The notes: a model not told the origin generated them from the sequence alone. Counted from the stretch's first letter, positions 25,698 to 35,057 are shown. The stretch is DNA of 45,076 nucleotides from Gracilibacter sp. BRH_c7a (GCA_001516055.1 LOEZ01000084.1:1-45076), one strand, 5' to 3'. Numbers and translations: made by a program.

Positions 25698-25960
25698 AAA
25701 AAAAGCCATCTGCCTGTAAGGACAAAAAGCTCACTTTCGTGGTACCACCTTGCTTCACACCATCTCCAGGAAATAATCTCTCAGGTCAGGTGTCTCTAAC
25801 AGATACGGAGTAAGATACTCGATATCCTGTTTCTGTAACGGGAAACCCCCGACATCACCTAATCGGCCGCAGCTTTTCGGATTGTGGCTCAGAGACCCAT
25901 TCCATCCCGGGGATCGTATCGGACTTTCACCAACTCCGACTCGCTAGAACTACCCTCTGG
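25698..25960 (-). promoter_or_regulatory. tryptophan-specific T-box leader
   Basis: Read on the minus strand. Stem I begins CCAGAG (25960-25955) and closes with CTCTG. The specifier region GGAATGGG places the Trp codon TGG at 25899-25897. The T-box sequence AAGGTGGTACCACG is at 25751-25738, where AAGG can pair with a downstream CCTT to form the antiterminator. The competing terminator (AGCTTTTTGTCC paired with GGCAGATGGCT, 25731-25704) ends in seven T residues. It reads through when tRNA-Trp is uncharged, and trpB lies immediately downstream. Confidence 0.85.
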
Positions 25961-26177
25961 AATTTACTATTTCTCATCATAGCCTTAAGGATTCATTTTT
26001 TTGAATTCTACTACAAAGTAGGTAGTTGGTCAATAGTAAAACGAAAGTTTCTTCGTATTAAACTATGAAGATGGTCTACAACCTGGACATGGTGTGTCTA
26101 TGATTCTTCCAAGTAAGAATTTTACCTTTTGCCTAATTACCATTATAATGGTTTCTATGAAGCACTTAGGAGGTATT

Positions 26178-27446
26178 ATGAAAAAACCTGAGATTCTGGC
26201 TCCGGCCGGTGACCTAGAAAAATTAAAATTTGCTTTTGCTTATGGTGCTGATGCTGTCTATGCCGGAGGGAGTTCATTCGGCTTAAGAGCTCATGCTGGT
26301 AATTTTGGTGAAGATCAATTACGTATTGGAACCGAGTATGCTCATAAACTTAACCGTAAAATATATATAACCGTCAATATTTTTGCCCATGAACAGGATT
26401 TTACAGCTCTCAAGAGCTACTTAAAAGAATTAACAGAAATTGGTGTAGACGGAATCATAGTATCAGACCCTGGAGTACTGGCAGTCGCTCGGCAAGAAGC
26501 CCCTAATCTTACTGTCCATCTTAGTACTCAGGCCAACTGCACCAACTCCTCCAGTGCCAACTTTTGGTTCTCCCAGGGGGTGAAGAGGATTGTAATGGCC
26601 AGAGAACTCACCCTGGAAGAACTAGCGAGTATCCGTCCTAGAACTGAAGGAGAAATGGAGATATTTATCCATGGTGCAATGTGCATGTCCTACTCTGGAC
26701 GTTGTCTTCTGAGTAATTACCTTACTGGTAGGGATGCCAATAGGGGAGAATGCACCCATCCCTGTCGTTGGGGTTACGCACTTGTGGAAGAAAAGAGACC
26801 TGGAGAGTATTTTCCTATAGAAGAAGATAATAGAGGGAGTTATATCTTTAATTCACATGATCTCTGTCTCTTACCCTACCTACCACAGCTTAAGGAATTG
26901 AATCTTAACAGCTATAAGATAGAAGGACGGATGAAAAGTGCCTATTATGTGGCCAACACCGTTAAGGTCTACAGAGAAGCTATCGATGTACTCTGGGATC
27001 AGGGAGAAACCGAGTTCCAACAAAGAATTGCGGCTTGGCTTAAAGAGATGGATAAAGCTAGCCATCGTGATTACTCATCAGGATTCCTCTTCGGCAAACC
27101 AGGTGCTGAGTCCCATAATATCGAGACATCCAATTATATCCGTGAATATAACTTCGTTGGCAGGTCATTAGCTTTAGAAGAGCTAAAGGATATAGGCAAG
27201 GAAAAAACTGATTATGGGAATGAACTTGGGTATTGGATAGAACAGCGGAATATCTTCTATCTGGGAGATGAACTGGAAGTGCTTTCTCCCCACGGCGAGC
27301 CTTGGACTTTCCAGGTTGCCGCAATGTGGGATGAGGAAGGAGCAAAGGTTGAGGTTGCTAGACATGCACAACAAAAGTTGAAGATTGCTACGCCAAAACG
27401 CTTGGAACCTTATAGTATTTTGCGTAAAAATAAGAAAACAAAGTAG
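26178..27446 (+). CDS. U32 family peptidase, YrrO/TrhP-like
   Basis: 422 residues. Opening KKPEILAPAGDLEKLKFA and the cysteine cluster GAMCMSYSGRCLLS with GECTHPCRW are diagnostic of the U32 family; the C-terminal beta domain is also present. Homologues YrrN/YrrO (B. subtilis) and TrhP (E. coli) are needed for tRNA wobble-uridine 5-hydroxylation, and the mltG-linked position supports that group. The protease label is historical. Start at 26178 with AGGAGG; an upstream frame of 28 codons lacks a ribosome site. Confidence 0.92.
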   Translation: MKKPEILAPAGDLEKLKFAFAYGADAVYAGGSSFGLRAHAGNFGEDQLRIGTEYAHKLNRKIYITVNIFAHEQDFTALKSYLKELTEIGVDGIIVSDPGVLAVARQEAPNLTVHLSTQANCTNSSSANFWFSQGVKRIVMARELTLEELASIRPRTEGEMEIFIHGAMCMSYSGRCLLSNYLTGRDANRGECTHPCRWGYALVEEKRPGEYFPIEEDNRGSYIFNSHDLCLLPYLPQLKELNLNSYKIEGRMKSAYYVANTVKVYREAIDVLWDQGETEFQQRIAAWLKEMDKASHRDYSSGFLFGKPGAESHNIETSNYIREYNFVGRSLALEELKDIGKEKTDYGNELGYWIEQRNIFYLGDELEVLSPHGEPWTFQVAAMWDEEGAKVEVARHAQQKLKIATPKRLEPYSILRKNKKTK

Positions 27447-27483
27447 CATTAGCATTGAATTACACAATCAAAGGAGCTAAAGA

Positions 27484-27717
27484 ATGACTGACAATATACC
27501 TTTTCAAGATAGTGACCTCTTGATTAAAGCAAAGGTGCCACGCTCTGATATCCAGCTCTTAGCTAAATATGTGGAAGGGCTAGGACACCTGGGAGTGGTT
27601 ACTACCACAGACCGTATGAATGGAGAAGTTGTGTTCCAGACCACTAAATACTGCTGGCCTGATCTGCAAATCCTTTTGACAAAAATTCCTTTGGAAATAA
27701 CCTTTTTGGATAATTAA
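27484..27717 (+). CDS. DUF4911-type small protein
   Basis: 77 residues, mixed alpha/beta, resembling DUF4911 proteins found beside U32 peptidase genes in Clostridia. AAAGGAG precedes the ATG. It lies 37 bp after the U32 gene and is probably co-transcribed. Function unknown. The 292 bp that follow are AT-rich and contain no gene or structured element that I can support. Confidence 0.75.
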   Translation: MTDNIPFQDSDLLIKAKVPRSDIQLLAKYVEGLGHLGVVTTTDRMNGEVVFQTTKYCWPDLQILLTKIPLEITFLDN

Positions 27718-28009
27718 CGGTCTCTGTTTATACATATTAATGAGATGGATTAATTAGGGAAATAAACATTTGGTATCAAGATATGTAGAAATTTGTTGTT
27801 AGTAAAATTACCCTAGTATATAATTTAGTTATATGATTCAAAGTTAATTATGCGTGTGCTTCTATTTCTTCTTTTGGCTTAAGTAATAATTAGTGATTTC
27901 TATCAAGACAAAGATTATTCTATTTGGGAAAAAGAGCACTTAGCTTTTAGGATTAGTTATATCTATTATCTTTAGAATTTTAATATTCAGATAGGAGATA
28001 CGTAGTTAA

Positions 28010-29665
28010 ATGGCAAATCAATGGGTAGCACTTATTACGGGTTATGATTTTATAGTTGCCCGAGTCGTAGTCAGTAAGAACAAAGAAATGAAGATACATT
28101 TCCTGGACAAATATCCGGGCCAGATACCTATGACTATCGAGATCGATGAAGTTGAGAAAAAGGAACTAAATAAGCTTAAAAAATGGTTAAAAGAATTAGA
28201 CATACCATTACATACGCTAAAGATAGCACTTCCCAGTCTTGGGCTGATTACGAAGGTTGTTGATCTTCCCCAGATGTCAAATTATGATCTGGAAGATCTG
28301 ATAACGAATCAGATCCAAGAGTATTTTACTATTGAGATAAGCAATTACCTAATTGACTATAGGATCCTAAATAAGTACCTAGAGAATGATAAATCAATGA
28401 TCAAAGTCTTATTAGCAGCCTTACCCATGGAAAGGATAGAGTATATTTTAGCACTCTGTCAACAACTTGGGTTTGAGCCATCAGTTATTGACTTGACCGC
28501 AGATTGTATCTCTAGAATCTATGGACATTTATCCAGTAAGAGAAGTCTGGATGAGGTTATTGTTGGGGAGGAAGAATCTTCAACTGGAGATATGGCTATC
28601 GTTTCTTTGCATGCGGATAAAGTAGAATTTGTCCTGTTAAGAGCCGGTCAGTTCTTTCTTTATTCTGATATGGAAATAGATATCCGTAATATGCTTGAAA
28701 GGTATGATAATAGTCTAAAAGAGACAAAGGATTTGTTAGTTTATATTGGTGAGGAAGAGTCTGAAGAGTCGCAGGATGAAAGCATAGATTTGTCGGCTTA
28801 CATAATAGAGGAAGAACCACAAGACATACAAAACCCCCAGGAACCACAGAAAACACATGAACCATATGAACCACTACAAATAAACAATTTTGAATTGTTA
28901 ACTCATATTGACGATGAAGAACTTGTATTATCTCAGCCATCAAATAAAGATATAGAAAGCTCATTGGAAGGTGGGTTCTTCTACCCTCAGGAAGTATACC
29001 TAGAAGGAATAGATGGTAACATGCTTTGGGAAATTGAAGAGCAAAGTAATAATTTGTATACAGAAACCGATAATAATCAGCTGGAGGATACTATTAAAAT
29101 TAGCGGAAATGAGTTCTCAGTAGTTCAGGAGCAGGATGAAGATTCTCAGAGATATGATTGGGAACAACAGACAGAGTTAAATATGTTTAAACAGGCAGCT
29201 CTGAAGATTGAGGATCAAGACGAAGCAGAGAATGAATTTCTATTAGAGGATTTGTTTGTCCCGTTGGAAAAACTTAACAATGATCTGGAGACAGGCTCAT
29301 TAGAGGACTTCAGACAATGGGAAGATGATTTGGACAAGACTTTAATCGGGATAGAGGATAGAGATTCGGACAGAGGTTCCGAAGAACTGGAGATTAGCTT
29401 CAGACCAGTTTTGAATACTCTCTCAGGACTATTAGGTTCTTTCGAGAGTGAGAATCTTGGTCATACTGTTCGTGAGATTTATCTCACCGGAGAGTATAGT
29501 AGAAATCCTTATCTCACTCAGTTCTTCCAGGAGAATCTAGGAATAGTCGCGGTCACAGAATTGCCTAATGGTTGGCAGCCACAAATAGCAAAAGAGGCTA
29601 AAGATCAGACTCAAGATTGGCAGAAATATGCTTGTCTGTTAGGCCTTGCATTGCGGGAGGATTAG
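28010..29665 (+). CDS. PilM-like protein with long acidic insertion
   Basis: 551 residues. Residues 1-235 resemble the actin-like PilM fold (substrate-strand block KIALPSLGLITKVVDLPQ and the second subdomain), and residues 460-551 resemble its C-terminal end (IYLTGEYSRNPYLTQFF, closing LLGLALRED). Between them, about 245-455, is an insertion rich in Glu, Asp, Gln and Pro that looks disordered. PilM is the cytoplasmic partner of PilN/PilO, which follow directly. AGGAGA precedes the ATG by about 11 nt. The family call is by pattern and context. Confidence 0.75.
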   Translation: MANQWVALITGYDFIVARVVVSKNKEMKIHFLDKYPGQIPMTIEIDEVEKKELNKLKKWLKELDIPLHTLKIALPSLGLITKVVDLPQMSNYDLEDLITNQIQEYFTIEISNYLIDYRILNKYLENDKSMIKVLLAALPMERIEYILALCQQLGFEPSVIDLTADCISRIYGHLSSKRSLDEVIVGEEESSTGDMAIVSLHADKVEFVLLRAGQFFLYSDMEIDIRNMLERYDNSLKETKDLLVYIGEEESEESQDESIDLSAYIIEEEPQDIQNPQEPQKTHEPYEPLQINNFELLTHIDDEELVLSQPSNKDIESSLEGGFFYPQEVYLEGIDGNMLWEIEEQSNNLYTETDNNQLEDTIKISGNEFSVVQEQDEDSQRYDWEQQTELNMFKQAALKIEDQDEAENEFLLEDLFVPLEKLNNDLETGSLEDFRQWEDDLDKTLIGIEDRDSDRGSEELEISFRPVLNTLSGLLGSFESENLGHTVREIYLTGEYSRNPYLTQFFQENLGIVAVTELPNGWQPQIAKEAKDQTQDWQKYACLLGLALRED

Positions 29666-30208
29666 ATGAAGGAAAGAATAAATTTTAACTATGTTGAGAG
29701 ATGGAAACTAAGGTTTAATACTGAACATGATTACCGAAAGAAGCAGAAAAAATCTCCTCTAAAAATGGGTATTGCTTCTATTTCCATTGCTCTTATTTTT
29801 TCCCTTCCTTGGTTATGGCAACTTAAGCTCGAACATGACCTACGTAGCATAGAAGACAGTATTCAACCCTATAGTGAAGTGTCAAATATCCTCCAAGAAT
29901 TTGATCGGCTGAACACAGATATCGCTATAATGGAAAACTTCCTGAGAGACATCGAAGATAAATCTAAGAATCCAAGGCTTGTCATGGAACAGGTAGAGAA
30001 ACTACTGCCTGAAGGCACAACCCTCACATTATTTTCTCTGCAAACAGATAAATCTCTCCAATTAGAGTTGGTTCTTCCGGGACCTCCTGAGGTAGCAAGA
30101 TTATGGGTAAATTTAAGAGATTCCGGGATGTTCGAAGATTTCTATATGGAGACAGTATCTCTGGTGGACCAACCCCAGAGTATTAATTTGACTTTGAAAT
30201 TGAAGTGA
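29666..30208 (+). CDS. PilN-like inner-membrane pilus assembly protein
   Basis: 180 residues: basic cytoplasmic N-terminus, one membrane helix (about 31-50), a coiled coil (about 65-95) and a small alpha/beta domain. It begins one base after the PilM-like stop and precedes a PilO-like gene, giving the M-N-O order of type IV pilus alignment complexes. The short N-terminal region before the helix is where PilN binds PilM. Sequence similarity alone is weak, so context carries the call. Confidence 0.7.
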   Translation: MKERINFNYVERWKLRFNTEHDYRKKQKKSPLKMGIASISIALIFSLPWLWQLKLEHDLRSIEDSIQPYSEVSNILQEFDRLNTDIAIMENFLRDIEDKSKNPRLVMEQVEKLLPEGTTLTLFSLQTDKSLQLELVLPGPPEVARLWVNLRDSGMFEDFYMETVSLVDQPQSINLTLKLK

Positions 30209-30225
30209 TAAGGTGAAAGATATCT

Positions 30226-30756
30226 ATGAATAAACAAACAAACCCAATTATAATTTTAACTTTGGTATTTGTATTAGGCTTCATTTACGCCTATTTCAAG
30301 TTTCTGTTCATTCCTCAGTATTATGAGTTGAAAGATATTTCTGCTCAGCTGTCACAACGACAGATTTACTTGGAGAGGCTGCAAGAAAACTTGGAAAATG
30401 TAGCTGCTCTTAGACAAGATGTAATGGAATTGACTGTTGCAGAGACTAACCTCAAGGATAGAATTCCAGCGGAACTGGATTATCCGAATATTATGATGAC
30501 GGTTTATACCATGGCGAAGAATAATGGACTAAACCCTAAAAATATCTCCTATGAATCTATAGCGCAACAGGGGCAGACAGTGACTCTGGGTTTGAGTTTT
30601 ACTTGCACAGGATCGAGGGATAATATCTACACATTGGCAGAGCAATTCCTGAAAGGTGATGAATACCTGTTTGTTCTTGATAGTATAAGTGTTAGCGGTT
30701 CTCCAGAAGAATCATCGGCTACTATGATTCTGACAGCCTATGCTCTCCAAAACTAA
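30226..30756 (+). CDS. PilO-like inner-membrane pilus assembly protein
   Basis: 176 residues: short cytoplasmic tail, membrane helix (about 8-25), coiled coil (about 35-75), and a C-terminal ferredoxin-like domain, the PilO layout. It would pair with the PilN-like protein through the coiled coil. It is 17 bp downstream and ends the first M-N-O module, which is separated from the rest of the pilus genes by sigK, yqeG and aroE. Confidence 0.75.
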   Translation: MNKQTNPIIILTLVFVLGFIYAYFKFLFIPQYYELKDISAQLSQRQIYLERLQENLENVAALRQDVMELTVAETNLKDRIPAELDYPNIMMTVYTMAKNNGLNPKNISYESIAQQGQTVTLGLSFTCTGSRDNIYTLAEQFLKGDEYLFVLDSISVSGSPEESSATMILTAYALQN

Positions 30757-30776
30757 AATTTCAACAAGTGGATAGG

Positions 30777-30804
30777 CAGTATTCCTTGTTCTTTAGCATA
30801 GTTA
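30777..30804 (+). promoter_or_regulatory. possible SigE-type promoter for sigK
   Basis: CAGTATT (30777-30783) and CATAGTTA (30797-30804) resemble the mother-cell SigE elements loosely, with a 13-bp spacer. sigK is SigE-controlled in Bacillus, which makes the position reasonable, but the match is weak. Confidence 0.25.
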
Positions 30805-30838
30805 TTATAAAAGCATGCTGAAGGAGGGGACTGCCGAT

Positions 30839-31585
30839 ATGTTTACTGAAGTATTTCTGGTGGGGTTGGCACTTTCTGTAATCAAAGGGGTAACCCTGCT
30901 CGTATCATATATAAACAACAATGCCTTTCCCCAACCTTTGGGGGAACAGGAAGAAGCTGAGTATTTAAGAATTCTTTCTAATTATAAGAATGACGCTGTT
31001 GAATCCCCCGAGGAAATAATAGTGGAAAATGCTCGTAACAAACTTGTAGAGCATAATTTAAGATTAGTCGCTCATCTGGTTAAAAAATATGATGGTACTG
31101 GAGAAGAGAGCGACGATTTGATTTCTATCGGGACAATAGGGTTGATTAAAGGAATAAATACGTATAATGTAGCTAAGGGAACTCGCTTAGCTACCTATGC
31201 TGCCCGCTGTATTGAGAATGAGATTCTCATGTATCTGCGAACACTGAAAAAATCTCGCGGAGAAGTATCGATGTATGATCCCATAGGGACAGATAAAGAA
31301 GGAAATAGTATTAATCTTATAGATGTACTAGGTACAGATGCTGATGCTATTTCCGAACAGGTGGAAAACGAGTTTGAACAAAAAGCGGTTTTGGATAAAC
31401 TCAAATTTTTATCTCGTCGAGAACGGATGGTTATTCAACTACGCTTTGGTCTGATGAACGGTCCCAAAAAAACGCAGAGAGAGATCGCTAAGATGTTGGG
31501 GATCTCAAGATCATATGTGTCGAGGATAGAGAAGAAAGCCGTTCAAAAGTTAACTGAAGAAATGAAAGATCATAGATTGCATTAA
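30839..31585 (+). CDS. sigK: late mother-cell sporulation sigma factor SigK
   Basis: 248 residues. The N-terminal hydrophobic pro-sequence (MFTEVFLVGLALSVIKGVTL) followed by NNAFPQPL matches pro-SigK, which is released by regulated membrane proteolysis. Sigma-70 region 2 (NLRLVAHLVKKY to TYAARCIENEILMYLR) and region 4 (SRRERMVIQLRFGL to ISRSYVSRIEKKA) are complete. The gene is continuous, unlike the B. subtilis sigK split by the skin element. The start at 30839 follows AAGGAGGGG. This is the clearest sign that the organism forms endospores. Confidence 0.95.
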   Translation: MFTEVFLVGLALSVIKGVTLLVSYINNNAFPQPLGEQEEAEYLRILSNYKNDAVESPEEIIVENARNKLVEHNLRLVAHLVKKYDGTGEESDDLISIGTIGLIKGINTYNVAKGTRLATYAARCIENEILMYLRTLKKSRGEVSMYDPIGTDKEGNSINLIDVLGTDADAISEQVENEFEQKAVLDKLKFLSRRERMVIQLRFGLMNGPKKTQREIAKMLGISRSYVSRIEKKAVQKLTEEMKDHRLH

Positions 31586-31617
31586 GCAATAGCAATTCTA
31601 ATTATTCTTATTATTGG

Positions 31618-31647
31618 TTGCCCTGGTATATATTACTGATATATAAT
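31618..31647 (+). promoter_or_regulatory. promoter before yqeG
   Basis: TTGCCC (31618-31623), 18-bp spacer and a perfect TATAAT (31642-31647), about 38 bp before the start codon. It could drive yqeG-aroE and the genes after it. Confidence 0.5.
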
Positions 31648-31684
31648 GGTTTGAGCATTAAATATGAGAGCAGAGGAAGTTAGT

Positions 31685-32203
31685 ATGATAGGAATCTTAC
31701 GCCCTGACTTTCAATATGAAACTTTGCAAGATATTACCATAGAAATTCTGCAAGAAAACGGAATCAAGGGCTTGCTATTAGACTTGGATAATACGGTTGC
31801 TCCTTGGAATGATAATACACTATCCAGGGAAGTAATCGACTGGTTTGCCAAGATAAAGGCCTCAGGCATAATGGCTTGTATCGTTTCTAATAATAGCCGT
31901 CCGGAAAGAGTTGCTGCTGTTGCCGATGTTTTAGAAATACTTTATGTATATAAGGCAGCCAAACCCACCAAAAAAGCCTTTGAAAAAGGCATTAAAGCTT
32001 TGGAAATGAAGCCCGAGGAAGTTGCGGTGGTTGGTGATCAGATATTTACCGATATTCTGGGGGGCAATATGATGGGGCTTAAGACCATTTTGGTGTCTCC
32101 TATTCATGAGAGAGAATTTGCAGGGACAAAGATTTTAAGGTTTATGGAAACCCTAACAGGCAGAAAAGTTAGATTTACAGCGCAGGTTGAAAAAAAGAAA
32201 TGA
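31685..32203 (+). CDS. yqeG: YqeG family HAD phosphatase
   Basis: 172 residues with HAD motifs: I (LLLDLDNTVAPWND), II (VSNNS), III (the Lys of KPTKKAFEKG) and IV (VGDQIFTDILGGN). YqeG is a HAD subclass IIIA phosphatase widespread in Firmicutes, commonly next to aroE as here; its substrate is not firmly established. Start at 31685 with AGAGGAAG upstream, seven codons inside the longest frame. Overlaps aroE by 4 bp. Confidence 0.9.
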   Translation: MIGILRPDFQYETLQDITIEILQENGIKGLLLDLDNTVAPWNDNTLSREVIDWFAKIKASGIMACIVSNNSRPERVAAVADVLEILYVYKAAKPTKKAFEKGIKALEMKPEEVAVVGDQIFTDILGGNMMGLKTILVSPIHEREFAGTKILRFMETLTGRKVRFTAQVEKKK

Positions 32204-33024
32204 AATATGGAATAATCGGATACCCAGTTGAACATTCTCTTTCTCCTGTAATGCATGAAGCAGGTTTTAGGGAGCTAGGAATAGATGCTCAATACCATCG
32301 AATTCCGCTCCATCCTACCGAGTTGGCTGAAGGTTTAGCATTTTTATTGGAATTGGGCTATTCAGGGATAAACGTTACCTATCCGCTGAAGGAAGCCGTT
32401 CTGCCTTTTTTGGATAAAGTTAACCCTCAGGCTTCAGAGATTGGTGCTGTCAATACAATTAAAGTTGTAGACGGTGGCTTACAGGGCTACAATACAGATG
32501 GAGACGGATTTGTCCAGGCTTTAAAAGAACAAGGATATGATTTTACTGGTCGTAAGGTTGTAATCTTAGGTGCTGGTGGCTCGGCCAAATCTATTGCAGC
32601 GAGTTTGGCACATTTACCAATTAAAGAAATACTAATCCTGAATAGAACAGAGGAAAAAGCTCGCATTCTAGTCGAGCTTGTTCATTCTTTGGGAGGGCAA
32701 GCTTCAGGGGAAGCCTTCATCTCAGGAGATTGGTTAAAGAAAGTAGATTTACTTATTCAGACTACATCTGTAGGAATGAGAGGAGAGTCTTATCCGTTAT
32801 CCTTGCAAGGAATAAACCCTTCTGCTTGGGTAATAGATTTAATCTATCATCCCCCGCTTACAAAGTTTCTGGCCGAAGCTGAATCTTTAGGTTGTCGTAC
32901 GATGAACGGCCTGGATATGTTAATATGGCAGGGTGCTCTGGCTTGGAAGATATGGTTGGACAGAGAGGCTCCAGTTGCCCAGATGCGGAGGGCTCTCTTG
33001 GATAATTATATAAAAAGAGGATAA
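32200..33024 (+). CDS. aroE: shikimate dehydrogenase
   Basis: 274 residues. Substrate motifs YPVEHSLSPVMHE and NVTYPLKEAV (with the catalytic Lys), NTDGDGF, and the NADP-binding GAGGSAKSI turn with NRTEEKA. It reduces 3-dehydroshikimate to shikimate. Coupled by overlap to yqeG. It is the first of three aro genes spaced among prepilin genes (aroE, aroK, aroB); aroC is not in the window. Confidence 0.95.
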   Translation: MKYGIIGYPVEHSLSPVMHEAGFRELGIDAQYHRIPLHPTELAEGLAFLLELGYSGINVTYPLKEAVLPFLDKVNPQASEIGAVNTIKVVDGGLQGYNTDGDGFVQALKEQGYDFTGRKVVILGAGGSAKSIAASLAHLPIKEILILNRTEEKARILVELVHSLGGQASGEAFISGDWLKKVDLLIQTTSVGMRGESYPLSLQGINPSAWVIDLIYHPPLTKFLAEAESLGCRTMNGLDMLIWQGALAWKIWLDREAPVAQMRRALLDNYIKRG

Positions 33025-33028
33025 ATTA

Positions 33029-33460
33029 ATGGCCAAGAAAAGCTCAGGATACTCCCTGTTGGAGATTTTATTGGTGCTAACCTTATTGGCTGGAGCAGGA
33101 TTTCTCTTATTGATTCAGATTCCTCATAATTTGGAGCTGAAAGAGATGGAGATATCCAGTGAGATTATGCTTAATGATTTACGCGAAGTACAGCAGGCAG
33201 CTATCGCAGAGAACGTCTGGTATAGAGTGAAATTCTATCCCCATACCAAGGAGTACAGGATTTTCAGACAGGGGGATTTTATCCGATCCGTTGGTTTGTC
33301 GGAAGGTGTCCAGTATGGAAATACTCCTTCCGAACTAACTTTGTTGCCTACAGGAGCACCTGTTACGGGTATGACCATTATCTTGACCACTAGTAATCTA
33401 GAGAGAAAGGTAATTATTGCGCCTGTTATGGGAAGAATAAGACTTGAGATAGTGAGGTAG
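33029..33460 (+). CDS. prepilin-like protein, GspH type
   Basis: 143 residues. Type III signal with the processing site SG/YSLLEILLVLTLL: a short basic leader, Gly at -1, Glu at +5, then a hydrophobic helix. The remainder is a beta-rich globular domain like minor pseudopilins of the GspH/FimT group. Placed between aroE and aroK with almost no gaps, so co-transcribed with them. It would be cleaved by the PilD-type peptidase encoded downstream. Confidence 0.85.
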   Translation: MAKKSSGYSLLEILLVLTLLAGAGFLLLIQIPHNLELKEMEISSEIMLNDLREVQQAAIAENVWYRVKFYPHTKEYRIFRQGDFIRSVGLSEGVQYGNTPSELTLLPTGAPVTGMTIILTTSNLERKVIIAPVMGRIRLEIVR

Positions 33461-33465
33461 GTAAG

Positions 33466-33978
33466 ATGGTTAAGAATATTGTTCTAACGGGTTTCATGGC
33501 TGCAGGGAAAAGTAGTGTGGGCAGAATCTTAGCCCAAGAACTTGGGTGGGATTTTTTAGATACAGACCGGAGAATAGAAGAGCTTACAGATTTGAAGATA
33601 CCTGAGATATTCAGAAAATATGGTGAAGAACGCTTCCGCGCGGAAGAAAATTTTCTTGTGAAGAAAATTGCTGATATTACGAATACTGTAATCGCTACCG
33701 GTGGTGGGACAATCCTCTATAAGGAGAATTGGCAGAGACTGCAACAGCTAGGGTTAACTATCCATCTATTTGTTCCGCTGGAAGTTGCTCTGCAAAGAGT
33801 AAAAAAACGCCAGGATCGTCCTTTACTAGAAAAAAGTATTCCGGAAATAGAGCAGATGTGGAAAGAAAGATTAATTGTTTATAATCAAGCTGAGATAACT
33901 TTAGATACTACAGACCAAGAGATAGATACTTTAGTTGCTGAGATACTTAATCAAGTGAAAGGTGGTTTACCCAAATAA
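33466..33978 (+). CDS. aroK: shikimate kinase
   Basis: 170 residues. Walker A GFMAAGKSSVG, LDTDRRIE (shikimate-binding Asp), FRAEE (Arg), ATGGGT and the lid QDRPLL are all present. It phosphorylates shikimate at position 3. Its stop shares a base with the aroB start. Confidence 0.95.
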   Translation: MVKNIVLTGFMAAGKSSVGRILAQELGWDFLDTDRRIEELTDLKIPEIFRKYGEERFRAEENFLVKKIADITNTVIATGGGTILYKENWQRLQQLGLTIHLFVPLEVALQRVKKRQDRPLLEKSIPEIEQMWKERLIVYNQAEITLDTTDQEIDTLVAEILNQVKGGLPK

Positions 33979-35057
33979 TGCGGCAGAGAATTGATGTTGG
34001 AGGTTCACACGGATATCCTTTATTCTTAGGGGTTCCTTTAGAAGAATTAGGTTCATATCTGGAGAATAGATATGGTGCTAAAGGTCATTATCTAGTAATA
34101 ACCAATCCTATTATTGCTGATTTGTATTCAGAAAAATTGATGGAAGGTTTAAAGAATTTCCGTACTGATCTTATCACCGTGCCCGATAGTGAAGAAGAAA
34201 AGTCTTTGGATAGAATTAGTAAATTAACTGAACAGGCTTTGCGTTGCAGAGCTGATCGGGATACGATGGTCTTAGCTTTGGGGGGCGGGGTAATTGGTGA
34301 TTTGGCCGGCTTCTTTGCTAGCATATTTGTAAGAGGTATTAGGTATATACATATTCCCACTACCTTATTGGCACAAATAGATTCCAGTATAGGTGGTAAA
34401 GTTGCTGTTAATCATCCTTCCGGTAAGAACTTACTTGGATCCTTTTACCCACCTCAGGCAGTCTGGACAGATTATTCGACCCTCACTACTTTACCTTGGG
34501 AAGAGATTCAAAATGGCTTGGCGGAAACAATCAAACATGCTTTGGTTGCCGATTCGATGCTATTCGAGTTTATTGAGGATCATACAGCTGATATTTTGAA
34601 TAGAGATCCCAAGATAATGAAGGAACTAGCCATGAGATCGATGGCGGTTAAAGTCAAGATTGTAACAGAGGATGAAAAAGAAAAGGGAAATAGAATACTC
34701 TTGAATCTTGGTCATAGCTTTGGTCATGCCCTGGAGACTGATGCCAAATATAAGGGAGTATCTCATGGTCAAGGAGTAAGTATTGGACTGGTTGCTATAG
34801 CTAATTTAGCCTTTGAGAGAAATCTTCTCTCAGAAAAACAGCTGGTGAGAATTGTTGATCTGCTCGAGAAACTGGGTCTTCCCACTTATATAACCGATAG
34901 TGATCCCCAATCTTTGCTCCAACATATGTTAGTGGATAAGAAGAACAAAGCAGGTAATAAGATATTAATACTTCCAGTAGGAATAGGTAAATCTTCCATA
35001 GCTACTGACTGTGAAGATGAAGAAATTGTAAGAGCATGGAAAAAAATTATGAAATAA
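33978..35057 (+). CDS. aroB: 3-dehydroquinate synthase
   Basis: 359 residues, full length. NAD-binding LGGGVIGDLAGFFAS, zinc-binding Glu/His in GLAETIKHALV and NLGHSFGHALE, and TTLLAQIDSSIGGKVAVN. It makes 3-dehydroquinate from DAHP. Overlap with aroK means coupled translation. Confidence 0.95.
   Translation: MRQRIDVGGSHGYPLFLGVPLEELGSYLENRYGAKGHYLVITNPIIADLYSEKLMEGLKNFRTDLITVPDSEEEKSLDRISKLTEQALRCRADRDTMVLALGGGVIGDLAGFFASIFVRGIRYIHIPTTLLAQIDSSIGGKVAVNHPSGKNLLGSFYPPQAVWTDYSTLTTLPWEEIQNGLAETIKHALVADSMLFEFIEDHTADILNRDPKIMKELAMRSMAVKVKIVTEDEKEKGNRILLNLGHSFGHALETDAKYKGVSHGQGVSIGLVAIANLAFERNLLSEKQLVRIVDLLEKLGLPTYITDSDPQSLLQHMLVDKKNKAGNKILILPVGIGKSSIATDCEDEEIVRAWKKIMK

Noticed and set aside
28596-28964. 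122-codon minus-strand frame within the PilM-like gene
   Set aside because: It is the antisense shadow of the low-complexity acidic insertion and has no ribosome site or family signal.
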